Shown in pieces: positions 8,969-17,660 of a stretch of 64,000 bases of DNA. The notes under the pieces were generated by a model, which had not been told where the DNA came from, made no database searches, and saw only the letters and a program-made list of their open reading frames with translations. The position numbers and the translations under genes are program-made. Origin of the DNA: Stieleria neptunia (GTDB lineage: Bacteria > Planctomycetota > Planctomycetia > Pirellulales > Pirellulaceae); NCBI RefSeq assembly GCF_007754155.1, contig NZ_CP037423.1:1116001-1180000 (forward strand), in the 5' to 3' direction. How positions within the stretch are numbered: position 1 is the stretch's first letter; each line of letters begins with the position of its first letter.

Positions 8969-9778
8969 TTACCGGTTCGTGCGAATCTCGGAACCGATTT
9001 CAGTGTCAAGCTGGCGGGTCAGCCCACGGAGTCGTGCTTGGTAGGCTTGTTGTTGGCTTGAGTCGCCCATGCTCTTAAGCGGCGTGACGCCCGGGAAGGC
9101 GTCCATCAGGCTCTTTGCCCCATCAAGCAGCTTTGAAACGGTCGAATCGGCCGCTGAGGTAACGCCCATGACGGTCTGCCTCGATTCGCCAGCGACGTCG
9201 GCCACCGATTGAAGCGTCGACGATCTGGAAAGCAGAGACTTTGAACGCTGAACCGCCGACGCGACCATTTCGGAGGCACGCCGCCGCACCCCTTGTCCCG
9301 AAAAGTAGTCCACCACGACACCGTCCGTGTCGCCTCGGCAGAACTTGATCCGGACCCGGCGGTCCGGGTAGACATACGTGATCGTTGATCCGCTATACGC
9401 GATCGTGGGAGCCCCGGCTGGGAGTGTAACGTTGACATACATCCGCTTTCCTGTCTTGGGATGATTGGCAACGACCGTCGTGGGTCCGCCTTCGACGATC
9501 GGCCCTTGGTACTCTCGATCTCCGTCGTAGAAGTAGCGATGAACGTGCAAAGTCGGCGGGATGTCAACCACAACTGTTCCGTCGTGGTCGCCGGGTTCCA
9601 ATCGCACAGCGGGAAGCCCTTGTTCGTGGGCTCCCGGTTTGATGACGACCAACTGATTCAGGCCGATGGAGAGCGGTTCGATTGCCGTAGTGGATGGCAT
9701 GCCGGCAAACGTTACAAGCAATAACGCAACGATCGCGGCGCAACGGTTTATCATTCTTGCTCCGTAATGAGACATCAT
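8969..9778 (-). CDS. Secreted protein of unknown function (middle gene of trio)
   Basis: 269 residues from ATG 9778, whose ATGA overlaps the upstream gene's stop (9775-9778) and so suggests translational coupling. An internal start at 9754 would give a cleaner signal peptide, MINRCAAIVALLLVTFAG with cleavage near TTAIEP. Residues 35-150 are beta-rich (LHVHRYFYDGDREYQGPIVE, VTLPAGAPTIAYSGSTITYV), suggesting a carbohydrate-binding-like or adhesin-like fold. Residues 165-269 are helical and Ser/Ala/Arg-rich. No recognised family. It sits between another secreted unknown and the giant secretin-like protein, so all three probably work in one envelope structure. Confidence 0.55.
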   Translation of the reverse strand: MMSHYGARMINRCAAIVALLLVTFAGMPSTTAIEPLSIGLNQLVVIKPGAHEQGLPAVRLEPGDHDGTVVVDIPPTLHVHRYFYDGDREYQGPIVEGGPTTVVANHPKTGKRMYVNVTLPAGAPTIAYSGSTITYVYPDRRVRIKFCRGDTDGVVVDYFSGQGVRRRASEMVASAVQRSKSLLSRSSTLQSVADVAGESRQTVMGVTSAADSTVSKLLDGAKSLMDAFPGVTPLKSMGDSSQQQAYQARLRGLTRQLDTEIGSEIRTNR

Positions 9779-10482
9779 CGGTCCGTCTGCTTCTCGATAA
9801 CAAACTCAAAAAGATCGATCGCATCGAAGTGTTCGCGAAGTACGGCGTCGGGGCGGGAACGAAGATCCCGAATCTGCAGAGGCGTCTCTCGGTCGTGTCC
9901 GATCGCGCCGATTGGGTACACCGTGTTTCGCGAGTGGACTCGATAATCTTGGGAAACGGGGACGATTGGAATCGACTTTGGCCGCCCAGTTGACACCCAA
10001 GTAGATTGGACCGATTCCCAAATCATCGTGAGTTGCTCCCGATCATCTGTGTTCGCACCCGTGTACGCACGAAGCCGTAGCGTGACGTTGGTGCCCCTTA
10101 GTGCGGCTTCTTCGCGTCCATCAAATGCCAGGTGGCAACTGCTGGTCACCATGCCATTGTCTCGAAGTTGGACAACCATCCCGGTAACGGCCAGTCCGTC
10201 GACCGTAGTCATTCGCCGAGTTGGATAGTAAGACTTTCGTCTGACTGTCGTGCGGGAATCGTCCGGACCGGCCAATGTTGCAAGCTCCGGTTGACCGACA
10301 GAATTGATCAGATCAATGGAGACAGAATTCGCCAGCTCGTCTTCGGAATATCGGTATCCGCGAATACTCGACTGATTACATGCTCGGGCGCGACTCCAGA
10401 ACAGACGTTCCGCATTAGCAACCGGTCCGATCGACAAAGTAATCACGAGGCCCGCTGCAGCGATGATTCGCTTCCATTGCAT
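9775..10482 (-). CDS. Secreted protein of unknown function (first gene of trio)
   Basis: Start taken at 10482 (235 residues) because MQWKRIIAAAGLVITLSIGP is a clear signal peptide with cleavage after VANA; the frame runs open to 10611 but that extension has no signal-like character. The mature part is beta-rich with few distinctive motifs: GMVVQLRDNGMVTSSCHLAF and TNVTLRLRAYTGANTDDREQ look like strands of a compact domain, ending FDAIDLFEFVIEKQ. It has no recognised family. It overlaps the next gene by 4 bp, and any promoter for the trio should lie in 10483-10740. Confidence 0.55.
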   Translation of the reverse strand: MQWKRIIAAAGLVITLSIGPVANAERLFWSRARACNQSSIRGYRYSEDELANSVSIDLINSVGQPELATLAGPDDSRTTVRRKSYYPTRRMTTVDGLAVTGMVVQLRDNGMVTSSCHLAFDGREEAALRGTNVTLRLRAYTGANTDDREQLTMIWESVQSTWVSTGRPKSIPIVPVSQDYRVHSRNTVYPIGAIGHDRETPLQIRDLRSRPDAVLREHFDAIDLFEFVIEKQTDR

Positions 10483-10759
10483 GACTTCAGTCTTTTCCGG
10501 GGCGACGACGAATGGGATTCTCCGCATTGGAAACGCGTCGAAGTTCAAGGACGCGTTTCCATACTTGGGGGAGATCGGCAACACCTGTGAGGGAAAAGAG
10601 GAAAAGTACAACGTTCGTGAGGTTTTTACCGACTTTTCCAGGTTTTCGTTTGAGCCCGCCTCGACAGGAAAGAGACGGTAGACTCGTTCTCAGGAAACTC
10701 ACCGTGAACGGTTTGTCTGGGGCTACTCAGCAGAAGATAAAGTTGGCGCGTGCCAGTCA

Positions 10760-10943
10760 GGCGATCGTTTGTCGTTGGGCCGAACAGACGTCCAAGGGTA
10801 ATATGTGGGACGACATCGTCCCGGCCATCCTCGAGATGGCCTGCAATCCCGAATCGGCGCGATCGAAAGCACCGGCGGCGCAAAAGGGAGTCCAGCGCCA
10901 CCTGGCCAAAAAGATGGCGATACTGCGTGACCCACTTCGATGA
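10760..10943 (+). pseudogene. Decayed 3' fragment of the pyruvyl transferase gene at the window start
   Basis: From GCGATCGT at 10761 the sequence matches 299-536 closely, including [28 protein letters not shown] and a shared AILRD end. It lacks exactly 54 bases (18 codons, [18 protein letters not shown] in the intact gene), an in-frame deletion. Homology does not extend upstream of about 10760, so there is no catalytic domain. Several substitutions (R to C, Q to K) fit relaxed selection. The frame is open upstream to 10512, but that part does not look coding. Confidence 0.85.
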
Positions 10944-10961
10944 AGCTCTCGCACGACACGT

Positions 10962-12578
10962 CTATTCCAGTGTGTACTCGACGAACAGCTTGTTGCTTGT
11001 GTCGATGTGTTTGGCGGTGGTTTGGGATTTTTTCCACTTGGTCCATTGCGCGTCGTCGGCCAGGTCACGCAGTGCTTCCTCCGTCTCGTCGTTTGACTTG
11101 GCTGGGGCCGCCCAGCCGGTGTCGGCTCGGACGACGCGGCCTTGGCATTTTTGCAGCAGACGAACGTACAGCGGTCGGGCGGGCATTTGCCAGGATCCCT
11201 TCGGGTTGCGGGACAGCGCGAGCTTGCGATCGACCGGGATGAAGGCCGTCAATTCGTCTTCGTTGGCCATCAGTTCCAAGCCCTGGCCGCGGGCCGTCGC
11301 GTTGTGGCTGGCGTGGTGTCCCACCTTGTAAAAAACGGTTCGCGACAGCAGGTCCGCGGCCGTCACCTTGCGAACCGCGCCGCCCGCGTCGGTGACGGAC
11401 CAATGCAGTTCCGGGTCATGCCAGGACAGCCAATTTCCTTGCTGGGCGTCGGCGGGAAACAGCAACACCTTTCCGTCGGCGATCCGCTCGATCGCAAGCG
11501 CCAACGAGGTGTTGTTGGTCAGACTGTCGAGCTGGAGTGCGAAATGCGTGGCCGCGTTCATCCAGCCGTCGTCGACCGATCGCCAGTGCTGCTTCGCATC
11601 GCAGTAGCTGGGATACAATTGATGTTTTTGCGTTTCATCGCGAAGACGGAATCGCGAATCGAACGGCTGCTCCATTTCCGATGCCTCTTCGTCGGCAGCC
11701 GACGCCGGACTTGCCGCGGTCGCTGCGTTCAACTTCGCCGCACGTATCAGGCCGTACAGTTCGTCGCTGCCGTGCTTGCCGAGATCCTTGAGCAGTTCCT
11801 TGTCGCGGGGAGGTCCGAGCACATAAATTCGAAAGCCGGGCAACCAGTCGGCTTCGATCAGATCTCCCTGGTTGTGATAGGTCGGTTTGACGCCAAGTCC
11901 ACTACGGACGAACTCCATCGCTTCGTTGACGGTCTTGGCAAAGCCCAACGGATCGTCGGACGGTTCGCCGGCAAACCCCATCAAGTCATGGACTTGCTTG
12001 CCGACCTCGGTCTCGGGTAACGCCAGAGCGATCTCCGCCAACGCCTTGCCCAAATCGTTTCTGTACTTGACGAGCGTTTTTGCATCCGGATCATCTTGGT
12101 CTTCGGTCCAGGCCAACCAGACGTGATCGACGTTGCCGACCAACGCTTTCATCGCCTTGGTCCGGAACGCGGACAGATGGTCTTGATGCTCGTGTGTCGC
12201 GACCACGACGTCTAGCCGACCGTTGTCTAGAATCGTCGATTCGAGGTGTTTGACGATGTCGTTCGTTTTGACGCCGGAGTTCTTGTTGCCCAGCGTGCCA
12301 CAATCGATCAGCATGTGACGCTCGTCGCCGCCGACATCAAACGTCACCAGAAAACTGTCCCCGAGCCCCTGGCGAAACATCCGCACGCGGACGGCGGGCA
12401 GGTCGGGTTGCGTTGGTGTTTTCTTGCGTTTCGTGGACCTGCGTTTTGACGTCTTCCCTTGGGCAGCTTTTCGGGTCACGCGCTTGCGTTTTGCACTCTT
12501 GCGTTTGCTTCGTCCTGTCTTGGTCGAGGCCTGCGACGGCGTTTTGACTTTCTTACTGGCTGATTTGCGTTTTGCCAT
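10962..12578 (-). CDS. MBL-fold metallohydrolase (ComEC-type) with very basic N-terminus
   Basis: 538 residues. The first 55 are a Lys/Arg/Ser tail (MAKRKSASKK, KRKSAKRKRVTRKA) with no signal peptide. The catalytic domain starts near VRMFRQGLGDSFLVTFDVGG. DCGTLG gives the first strand, and VVVATHEHQDHLSAF (His129-x-His-x-Asp-His134) is the metal-binding motif. VGHHASHNA supplies a further conserved His pair, as in the hydrolase domain of ComEC/Rec2 and related stand-alone proteins. The first segment fits 'R.. .GQGDS.LV', usual for that group. A large helical insertion lies between, and the C-terminus has no extra domain I recognise. Substrate unknown; nucleic acids or phosphodiesters are plausible given the basic tail. 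It starts 9 bp after the protease gene's stop codon, so the two are very likely co-translated. Confidence 0.8.
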   Translation of the reverse strand: MAKRKSASKKVKTPSQASTKTGRSKRKSAKRKRVTRKAAQGKTSKRRSTKRKKTPTQPDLPAVRVRMFRQGLGDSFLVTFDVGGDERHMLIDCGTLGNKNSGVKTNDIVKHLESTILDNGRLDVVVATHEHQDHLSAFRTKAMKALVGNVDHVWLAWTEDQDDPDAKTLVKYRNDLGKALAEIALALPETEVGKQVHDLMGFAGEPSDDPLGFAKTVNEAMEFVRSGLGVKPTYHNQGDLIEADWLPGFRIYVLGPPRDKELLKDLGKHGSDELYGLIRAAKLNAATAASPASAADEEASEMEQPFDSRFRLRDETQKHQLYPSYCDAKQHWRSVDDGWMNAATHFALQLDSLTNNTSLALAIERIADGKVLLFPADAQQGNWLSWHDPELHWSVTDAGGAVRKVTAADLLSRTVFYKVGHHASHNATARGQGLELMANEDELTAFIPVDRKLALSRNPKGSWQMPARPLYVRLLQKCQGRVVRADTGWAAPAKSNDETEEALRDLADDAQWTKWKKSQTTAKHIDTSNKLFVEYTLE

Positions 12579-12587
12579 GAGAGTTGC

Positions 12588-15500
12588 CTAGAGGGATGGA
12601 CCACGGTGGAGGAGTGCGAACGGCTCATCGTCACGTACAGACGCCTGATCGTCATGCGCGGACGACTGATCGTCATGCGCGGACGACTGATCATCTTGTG
12701 CGGGCGACTCCTTGTTGAGCGAACGGGCGCCCAAGTACGTCGCTTGCAAGGAATCGTATTCGCCCAGCGCGAATGCCTGTTGCCGTTCCAACCGCGTCGG
12801 ACTCTGCAGACTCTTGCGAATGCAGTAACGCACGTTGTTGGCCCGCAGATCCGCGACCACGGTGCAACCGCCTTCAAACGACATCGTGTCACCGTGCGGG
12901 TCGTTGGGGTCCACCGGCTGTGTGGTCGTCTGCAACAGCCCCATCAACAATTGGGGCAACATGCCGCCGTCGGGGCTGATGCGGTACGCAATCCGTGCCG
13001 AATGGACTTCGAAGGACTTCTCCGGATCGAGCCCCAGGAATCGGGCATCACGCTGCGCATCCGCTCCGGATTCGAAGTGCCGGCTGAGCCATGCATGAAG
13101 CTGGTAACGCATCTCGCGTTGCAGATCAAAAATTTCTTTGCGTGATTCGGCATACAGGTGATCGGAGCCGGCGCCACGCAATTCCTTTAGGTAGTCCAAC
13201 AGCATCTTGGACGGCATCGGGTCTTCCGATTCCGGCGATCGCCACCTCAAACTCCCTTCGCTTAGCGTGCGGATGCCCGGGGGATAGATGCCGCGCCGCC
13301 GGAACGCTTCGATGAACGAAACCCGGTAACCCAAATCATCGTTGGCGACAAGGTCATGGTCCGCGGTGATGATCGCGCGCAAGTACTCGCCGAACGTGAT
13401 GTCGGTCGGGGGACAGTAATCCAAGGCGCGGATACACATCGTCAAAACATGCTGGGCTGAACGCGTTACCTCACGCGTCAGACGCTGAACCAGATCGGGA
13501 TGGATCGCACCTGGCCGCAGGATGCCGGTGCCGCCGGTGGCCAATCGCAGCAGATCGGCGGTTCGGCGTTTGTAGATCGACAACAGGGCATCGAACACCG
13601 CCGAAACGAGGATGCGGCCACGGGCGTGGGGCTCTTGGGTGGTTTCATATTCTTGCGGATCAGGCTCGCGCAATTGCCACCCCTTTTCCCCCACCTTTCC
13701 GATCGCGTCGCGGAGGGCCATCCGCCGGCCGGTGGCGTGTCCGAATTGCGACGCCAATTGCACCAGCAAGTTTTCTTGCGCGTCGATCGACCCGCGCGTG
13801 TTGGCGATCTGGTGCGTGACCAATTCGGGAAACGTGAAGTGCTGCAGCATCGCAACGCAGTCGGCGAATCCCTCATGAAAGGCATGGACGTCGCGGTTGC
13901 TGGGCAAGAGAAACTGGCGGTGCATGCCGTCCAGCAAGGCGTGCGTGGTTTCATGGGCAATGATGTCATGCGACAGACAGGTGAAGATCCGTCCGCCCGG
14001 CAAATGGGCGCCGGGGTGATCCGAGGAGGCGTTGAAGTAGCCGAACAGCAGGGCGATCTTCGACGGCGAGTAAAAGGCATTCGCCTCGCGCAACGCATGC
14101 GGATAAACACGTAGCTGACCGACATAGTGGGCGTCGTTTTTGGGATGCACGCCTGGCTTCGGCGGTCCCGGTCGCCATAATGCCTTGCGTCCCAGAGCGC
14201 GCTCAAAGTGGTTGATCGTCAGGCTGCAAACCGAATAGACCATTTGCTGATGAAACTGCGGCGATCCTTCCGACGGCGGCAATCCGTCTTGCGCCAGCAA
14301 CGCCGGGGCGTCCAGGTCGACGGGCTCATAGACGCAGCCGCTGGGCGGATCAACATCGACCACTTCCAAGTACTCGCCGACCGGTCCGGGTTTGAGCGGT
14401 TCCCAGGGCAGCTTGAGTGTGACTTCGCTGATCTCCGCCGTCTCCAAAGACGTTGCCAGACTCGGGTCGACGGCATAAGCGTGCAGGGATCGAAACGGCG
14501 GGGGCGGCGGCGTGAAACTGCCGAGCGACGGAGTGGTTTCAGACGCTTTGTCCGGCAGCGATTCTCCCGGCAGTGATTCTCCCGGCGGCAGATTTCCCGG
14601 CGGCAGATTTCCCGGCGGCAACTCGTCTGGCGGCACCGTTTCAGTCGGCCGCTTCGGCGTTTTGGGTGTTCGTACCGTCGCATCCAAGTACTCGTTGGCC
14701 CTGGCCTTGAGCACCTTGGACGCCTTGGGATGCTCGCGAACGCGTTCCATGAAGTCGATGATCTGGTTGGGTGACACGTCCTCCGCCGGGCGATCGGGAT
14801 CCTCGACGGCGCTTTCCAGCGGATTGATCTGTTGAGTGTTTTCCCAGTGTTGGATCAACTGAGTCGCTTCCAGCTGAACCATCTGGTCTTCGGGAGAATC
14901 GGCAAGGCCGCGTCGAGAAAGGACGTTCAGAAACGGAAACCCGGCGGAGTCGGCGGGCGTCTTGCGGAGCGTGGTGGGGGTTGCCGGTGCAATTTCCAAC
15001 GCCGTCATCGCTTGCAGCAATCCGTTGCCCAGTTTTTCGCTGCGGCCCCGGTCGGCGGTTTTGTCGGCCGACAAGAACAGCGCCCGGCGGACCGCTTCGA
15101 CGCGCATCCATGGCTCGGGGTAGCGTTGCGCATCGAACAACTCCTCCGCGTGGACTTGCAGATAAAGCGCCGCGGCGGCTGCGATTTGCGGCGTCGCCGA
15201 CGAAGTGCCGGCGCCATCCATGTTCACCAGTTCGTTGCAACCGATTCGAGCCCAGGGAACGTTGGGAGTGTAGGCCGAGATCGCCGTGGCCATACTCGAT
15301 CGCGGCCCCCAATTGCCCTGCATCGTGCCGAAGCTGAGGTCGTAGTAAGGTTTGCGATTGGCCATCACGCCACAGGCCGCGATGACACGTCGGAACCGCG
15401 CGGGGTATACGATCTGGTGCGTGGGGACTCCGAAAAAGCCCGCCGAAAAATTGTTGCCCGCCGCCGCCACATAAATGATCCCGGCTTCGTAGGCCTGATT

Positions 15501-16430
15501 GACGGCATCCGCCCAAGCTTGCGATGCGACCCCGCCCATGCTCATCGAAATCACGTGCACGCGGGTGCGTTTCTTCGTGCTCAGCTGGACCGTGTATTGA
15601 ATCCCTCGGGCGACACTGCTGGTCGTCAGTTGGACGACGGAATTGCCGACGCGCACCGGTACGACACGGACCTGGGGTGCTCCTCCCAGCAGGCCATCGA
15701 AGTGATACCCCGCGCCGTTGAACTGAAAACGTCCGCCGGCAAGCAGGGCCAGTGTCGCCGTGCCGTGGCCGGGGTTTCGCAGCGGGCCGGTGTTGCCGGG
15801 GTCGCGCGCATCGTCGGGTGAATCGCCGTCGATGAAGTTTCGTTGAAGTCGCTTTTCGATGAAGTCGGATGGAAGGGTTTGGTGATCGGGGTCATAGCCG
15901 GTATCCAAATGCGCGACGCGCACGATCGCCGCATCCGAACCGACCAGATCACGCGCACCGGCCAACTGGGAAAACCTGTCATCCAAGTGCCACGCGAACT
16001 CGCCCCGGCGGCCGGGCAGCTCTTGATTTTGGTCCTCAAACGCGCAAACGTCACCCGCCGCGGCCAGAGCCTCCGGTTGACCAGGTATCGTCGGCAGCCA
16101 GTCTTGCCAGAGATCCGGTTCGATCAGGTCGGGGGTCGCTCCCGAAGCCAGCCCCAATCCGCCGGCCATCATTTCACGCGTCTCGTGCACCAGGTCCCAA
16201 GGGTTGCCGCCATCGAGGGACTCCTTGGGCCGCGCCAGGATCCAGTCCTTGCCGCCGCCGCCGTCGGCAGCGAGACCGAGGTTCGAAGCGGGTGTTGAAA
16301 ACAGCGGCTCGAATTCAAACTTGTTGCCGGCCGGTTTCAACGCGTCCCCCGAAGCGGCCAGTGCGCCCGATGCAGCCGCGGGCAATCGCATCAGAAAACC
16401 ATTGATCGGCGATTTCGACGAGTCACTCAT
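12588..16430 (-). CDS. Subtilisin-like (S8) protease fused to a gluzincin-type metallopeptidase domain
   Basis: 1280 residues. The S8 domain spans about 165-430: Asp176 in VAHLDTGYDPDH, His222 in NPGHGTATLA, the oxyanion region VAAAGNN, and Ser410 in GAGTSSATPQ, so the catalytic triad is complete. A Pro-rich linker with short repeats (PPGNLPPGNLPPGESLPGES, about 603-630) leads to a second catalytic region with HETTH at 827-831 and HEGFAD with Glu854, the HExxH...E spacing of thermolysin-like gluzincins. The C-terminus carries a short repeat (SAHDDQSSAHDDQ). No Sec signal is visible, so secretion would need another route, or the protein acts inside the cell. Such S8-gluzincin fusions are unusual. 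The gene lies 150 bp after the catalase-like gene and 9 bp before the MBL gene. Confidence 0.85.
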   Translation of the reverse strand: MSDSSKSPINGFLMRLPAAASGALAASGDALKPAGNKFEFEPLFSTPASNLGLAADGGGGKDWILARPKESLDGGNPWDLVHETREMMAGGLGLASGATPDLIEPDLWQDWLPTIPGQPEALAAAGDVCAFEDQNQELPGRRGEFAWHLDDRFSQLAGARDLVGSDAAIVRVAHLDTGYDPDHQTLPSDFIEKRLQRNFIDGDSPDDARDPGNTGPLRNPGHGTATLALLAGGRFQFNGAGYHFDGLLGGAPQVRVVPVRVGNSVVQLTTSSVARGIQYTVQLSTKKRTRVHVISMSMGGVASQAWADAVNQAYEAGIIYVAAAGNNFSAGFFGVPTHQIVYPARFRRVIAACGVMANRKPYYDLSFGTMQGNWGPRSSMATAISAYTPNVPWARIGCNELVNMDGAGTSSATPQIAAAAALYLQVHAEELFDAQRYPEPWMRVEAVRRALFLSADKTADRGRSEKLGNGLLQAMTALEIAPATPTTLRKTPADSAGFPFLNVLSRRGLADSPEDQMVQLEATQLIQHWENTQQINPLESAVEDPDRPAEDVSPNQIIDFMERVREHPKASKVLKARANEYLDATVRTPKTPKRPTETVPPDELPPGNLPPGNLPPGESLPGESLPDKASETTPSLGSFTPPPPPFRSLHAYAVDPSLATSLETAEISEVTLKLPWEPLKPGPVGEYLEVVDVDPPSGCVYEPVDLDAPALLAQDGLPPSEGSPQFHQQMVYSVCSLTINHFERALGRKALWRPGPPKPGVHPKNDAHYVGQLRVYPHALREANAFYSPSKIALLFGYFNASSDHPGAHLPGGRIFTCLSHDIIAHETTHALLDGMHRQFLLPSNRDVHAFHEGFADCVAMLQHFTFPELVTHQIANTRGSIDAQENLLVQLASQFGHATGRRMALRDAIGKVGEKGWQLREPDPQEYETTQEPHARGRILVSAVFDALLSIYKRRTADLLRLATGGTGILRPGAIHPDLVQRLTREVTRSAQHVLTMCIRALDYCPPTDITFGEYLRAIITADHDLVANDDLGYRVSFIEAFRRRGIYPPGIRTLSEGSLRWRSPESEDPMPSKMLLDYLKELRGAGSDHLYAESRKEIFDLQREMRYQLHAWLSRHFESGADAQRDARFLGLDPEKSFEVHSARIAYRISPDGGMLPQLLMGLLQTTTQPVDPNDPHGDTMSFEGGCTVVADLRANNVRYCIRKSLQSPTRLERQQAFALGEYDSLQATYLGARSLNKESPAQDDQSSAHDDQSSAHDDQASVRDDEPFALLHRGPSL

Positions 16431-16580
16431 GGGTCAGATCATCCGAGAGGTTGGCGATGGATCGAAACGAGCATCCGTTTTGCCTGTGCACACGTGGTGG
16501 CAATTCTAGTAGAGTGCATGGGGGGAAGCTTTCTTAATCGACGGCTTTTTCGGCTTGCCGTTTGTGATAGCAGGGAGTGC

Positions 16581-17657
16581 TCAACGGGTTGGGGGTGCTG
16601 CCCGCCGCGTCGTGTTCGGATCGTTGCGGTCGGTGCGCCATGCGGGATGATGGAAATGAACGACAAAGTCGCCGTTGTAGGATGCGACGGCTTCGTCGAA
16701 TTCGATCCTGCCGATCCGTTGCCAGTTGTCGAACCGCCAGCGTTGCCGCAGCAGACCGCGACGTTTTCCTTGGTTGGTGACATCGATGTTGAAGATCAGC
16801 TTTCGCCCGGTCGATGCGGAATTGCCGCGGTCATAAAGTTGTTCCAGAATCTCGTCACGGAAATCCAATCCGTCACCCTCGATGCGCGGCTGATCCGCAG
16901 GGACCGTCAATCGCATGAAGGCCGGCGTGCGTGTCGGTTCGTCCGCCGGCTTGCCCAGTTCGGCGATGCTGTGCAATTGGCGGATCGCCGGTTCGACATC
17001 AACAAATTTGAACAGCAGACCGCTGATCAGCAGAATCGGCGTTCCCCAGCCGCGTCGCCATGGCGTCACGTCGGGGGCGTTCCGCAATTCGGCATCATTG
17101 ATGTACAGCGTTCGTTCGCCCCCCAGGTCTTCTTGGGTGATGAAGTTGGCGGTGCGCAGCGGATCGGCGTGATCCGGATCGGTGGTCGGATACAGTTTGC
17201 CGACCAGCGAAAGCGAACGCGTGTAACCGCGCCTCGATTCGGTACAGCAAGTCGAATAGCGGGCGACAATCAATGCTTCGCTGCCTGGGCGAAAGTAGCC
17301 GCTAAAGTCACTTTCGGCATCAATGATCCAGCGTCCGAACAGACAGACGCCGTTGGGGTGCAGCAGCCGTCGGAACCCGCGACGGTCGGTACCCCAACGC
17401 AGGTCGGCGCCCGAATCAACAGTGCGTTCTGCCGCGGCTTTGAGTTGCCAGGGCAAACCACGTGGCAAGATGCCACGCAAGATCCGCCCCAAGGTCACCG
17501 CATAGCAAGGCAGCTCTGGTTCACCCTGGTCGCCCCATGTCAGGTAGTAGGCATTGTGAAACAGCGCGGCTTTCACGTCCGCATAGCGTGATCCGGCGTC
17601 GTCTTTGTCGTCCGCATCGGTGCCTTGCGGTCCGAGATGGTCGCTGTCAAATTTCAT
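16581..17657 (-). CDS. Catalase-like heme protein, y4iL-like group
   Basis: 358 residues, about two thirds of a normal catalase. FRRLLHPNGVCLFGRWII matches the catalase 'RVVHAKGAGAFG' distal-histidine region (His100 here), and SEALIVARYSTCC matches the 'VRFST' strand. RTANFITQEDLGG and the final VVHFHHPAWRTD also fit the y4iL-like catalase-related family, which is close to the catalase-type allene oxide synthases. I found no R-x-x-x-Y proximal tyrosine in the C-terminal half, so true catalase activity is doubtful; fatty-acid hydroperoxide chemistry is the more likely role, by inference. There is no signal peptide. It starts 3 bp after the DUF4331 gene's stop codon, in the middle of the lipid-oxidation-like cluster. 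Confidence 0.75.
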   Translation of the reverse strand: MKFDSDHLGPQGTDADDKDDAGSRYADVKAALFHNAYYLTWGDQGEPELPCYAVTLGRILRGILPRGLPWQLKAAAERTVDSGADLRWGTDRRGFRRLLHPNGVCLFGRWIIDAESDFSGYFRPGSEALIVARYSTCCTESRRGYTRSLSLVGKLYPTTDPDHADPLRTANFITQEDLGGERTLYINDAELRNAPDVTPWRRGWGTPILLISGLLFKFVDVEPAIRQLHSIAELGKPADEPTRTPAFMRLTVPADQPRIEGDGLDFRDEILEQLYDRGNSASTGRKLIFNIDVTNQGKRRGLLRQRWRFDNWQRIGRIEFDEAVASYNGDFVVHFHHPAWRTDRNDPNTTRRAAPPTR

Positions 17658-17660
17658 GAC

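Noticed and set aside
10512..10943. 143-codon gene
   Set aside because: Only the last third is homologous to a real gene, with an internal deletion; treated as pseudogene.
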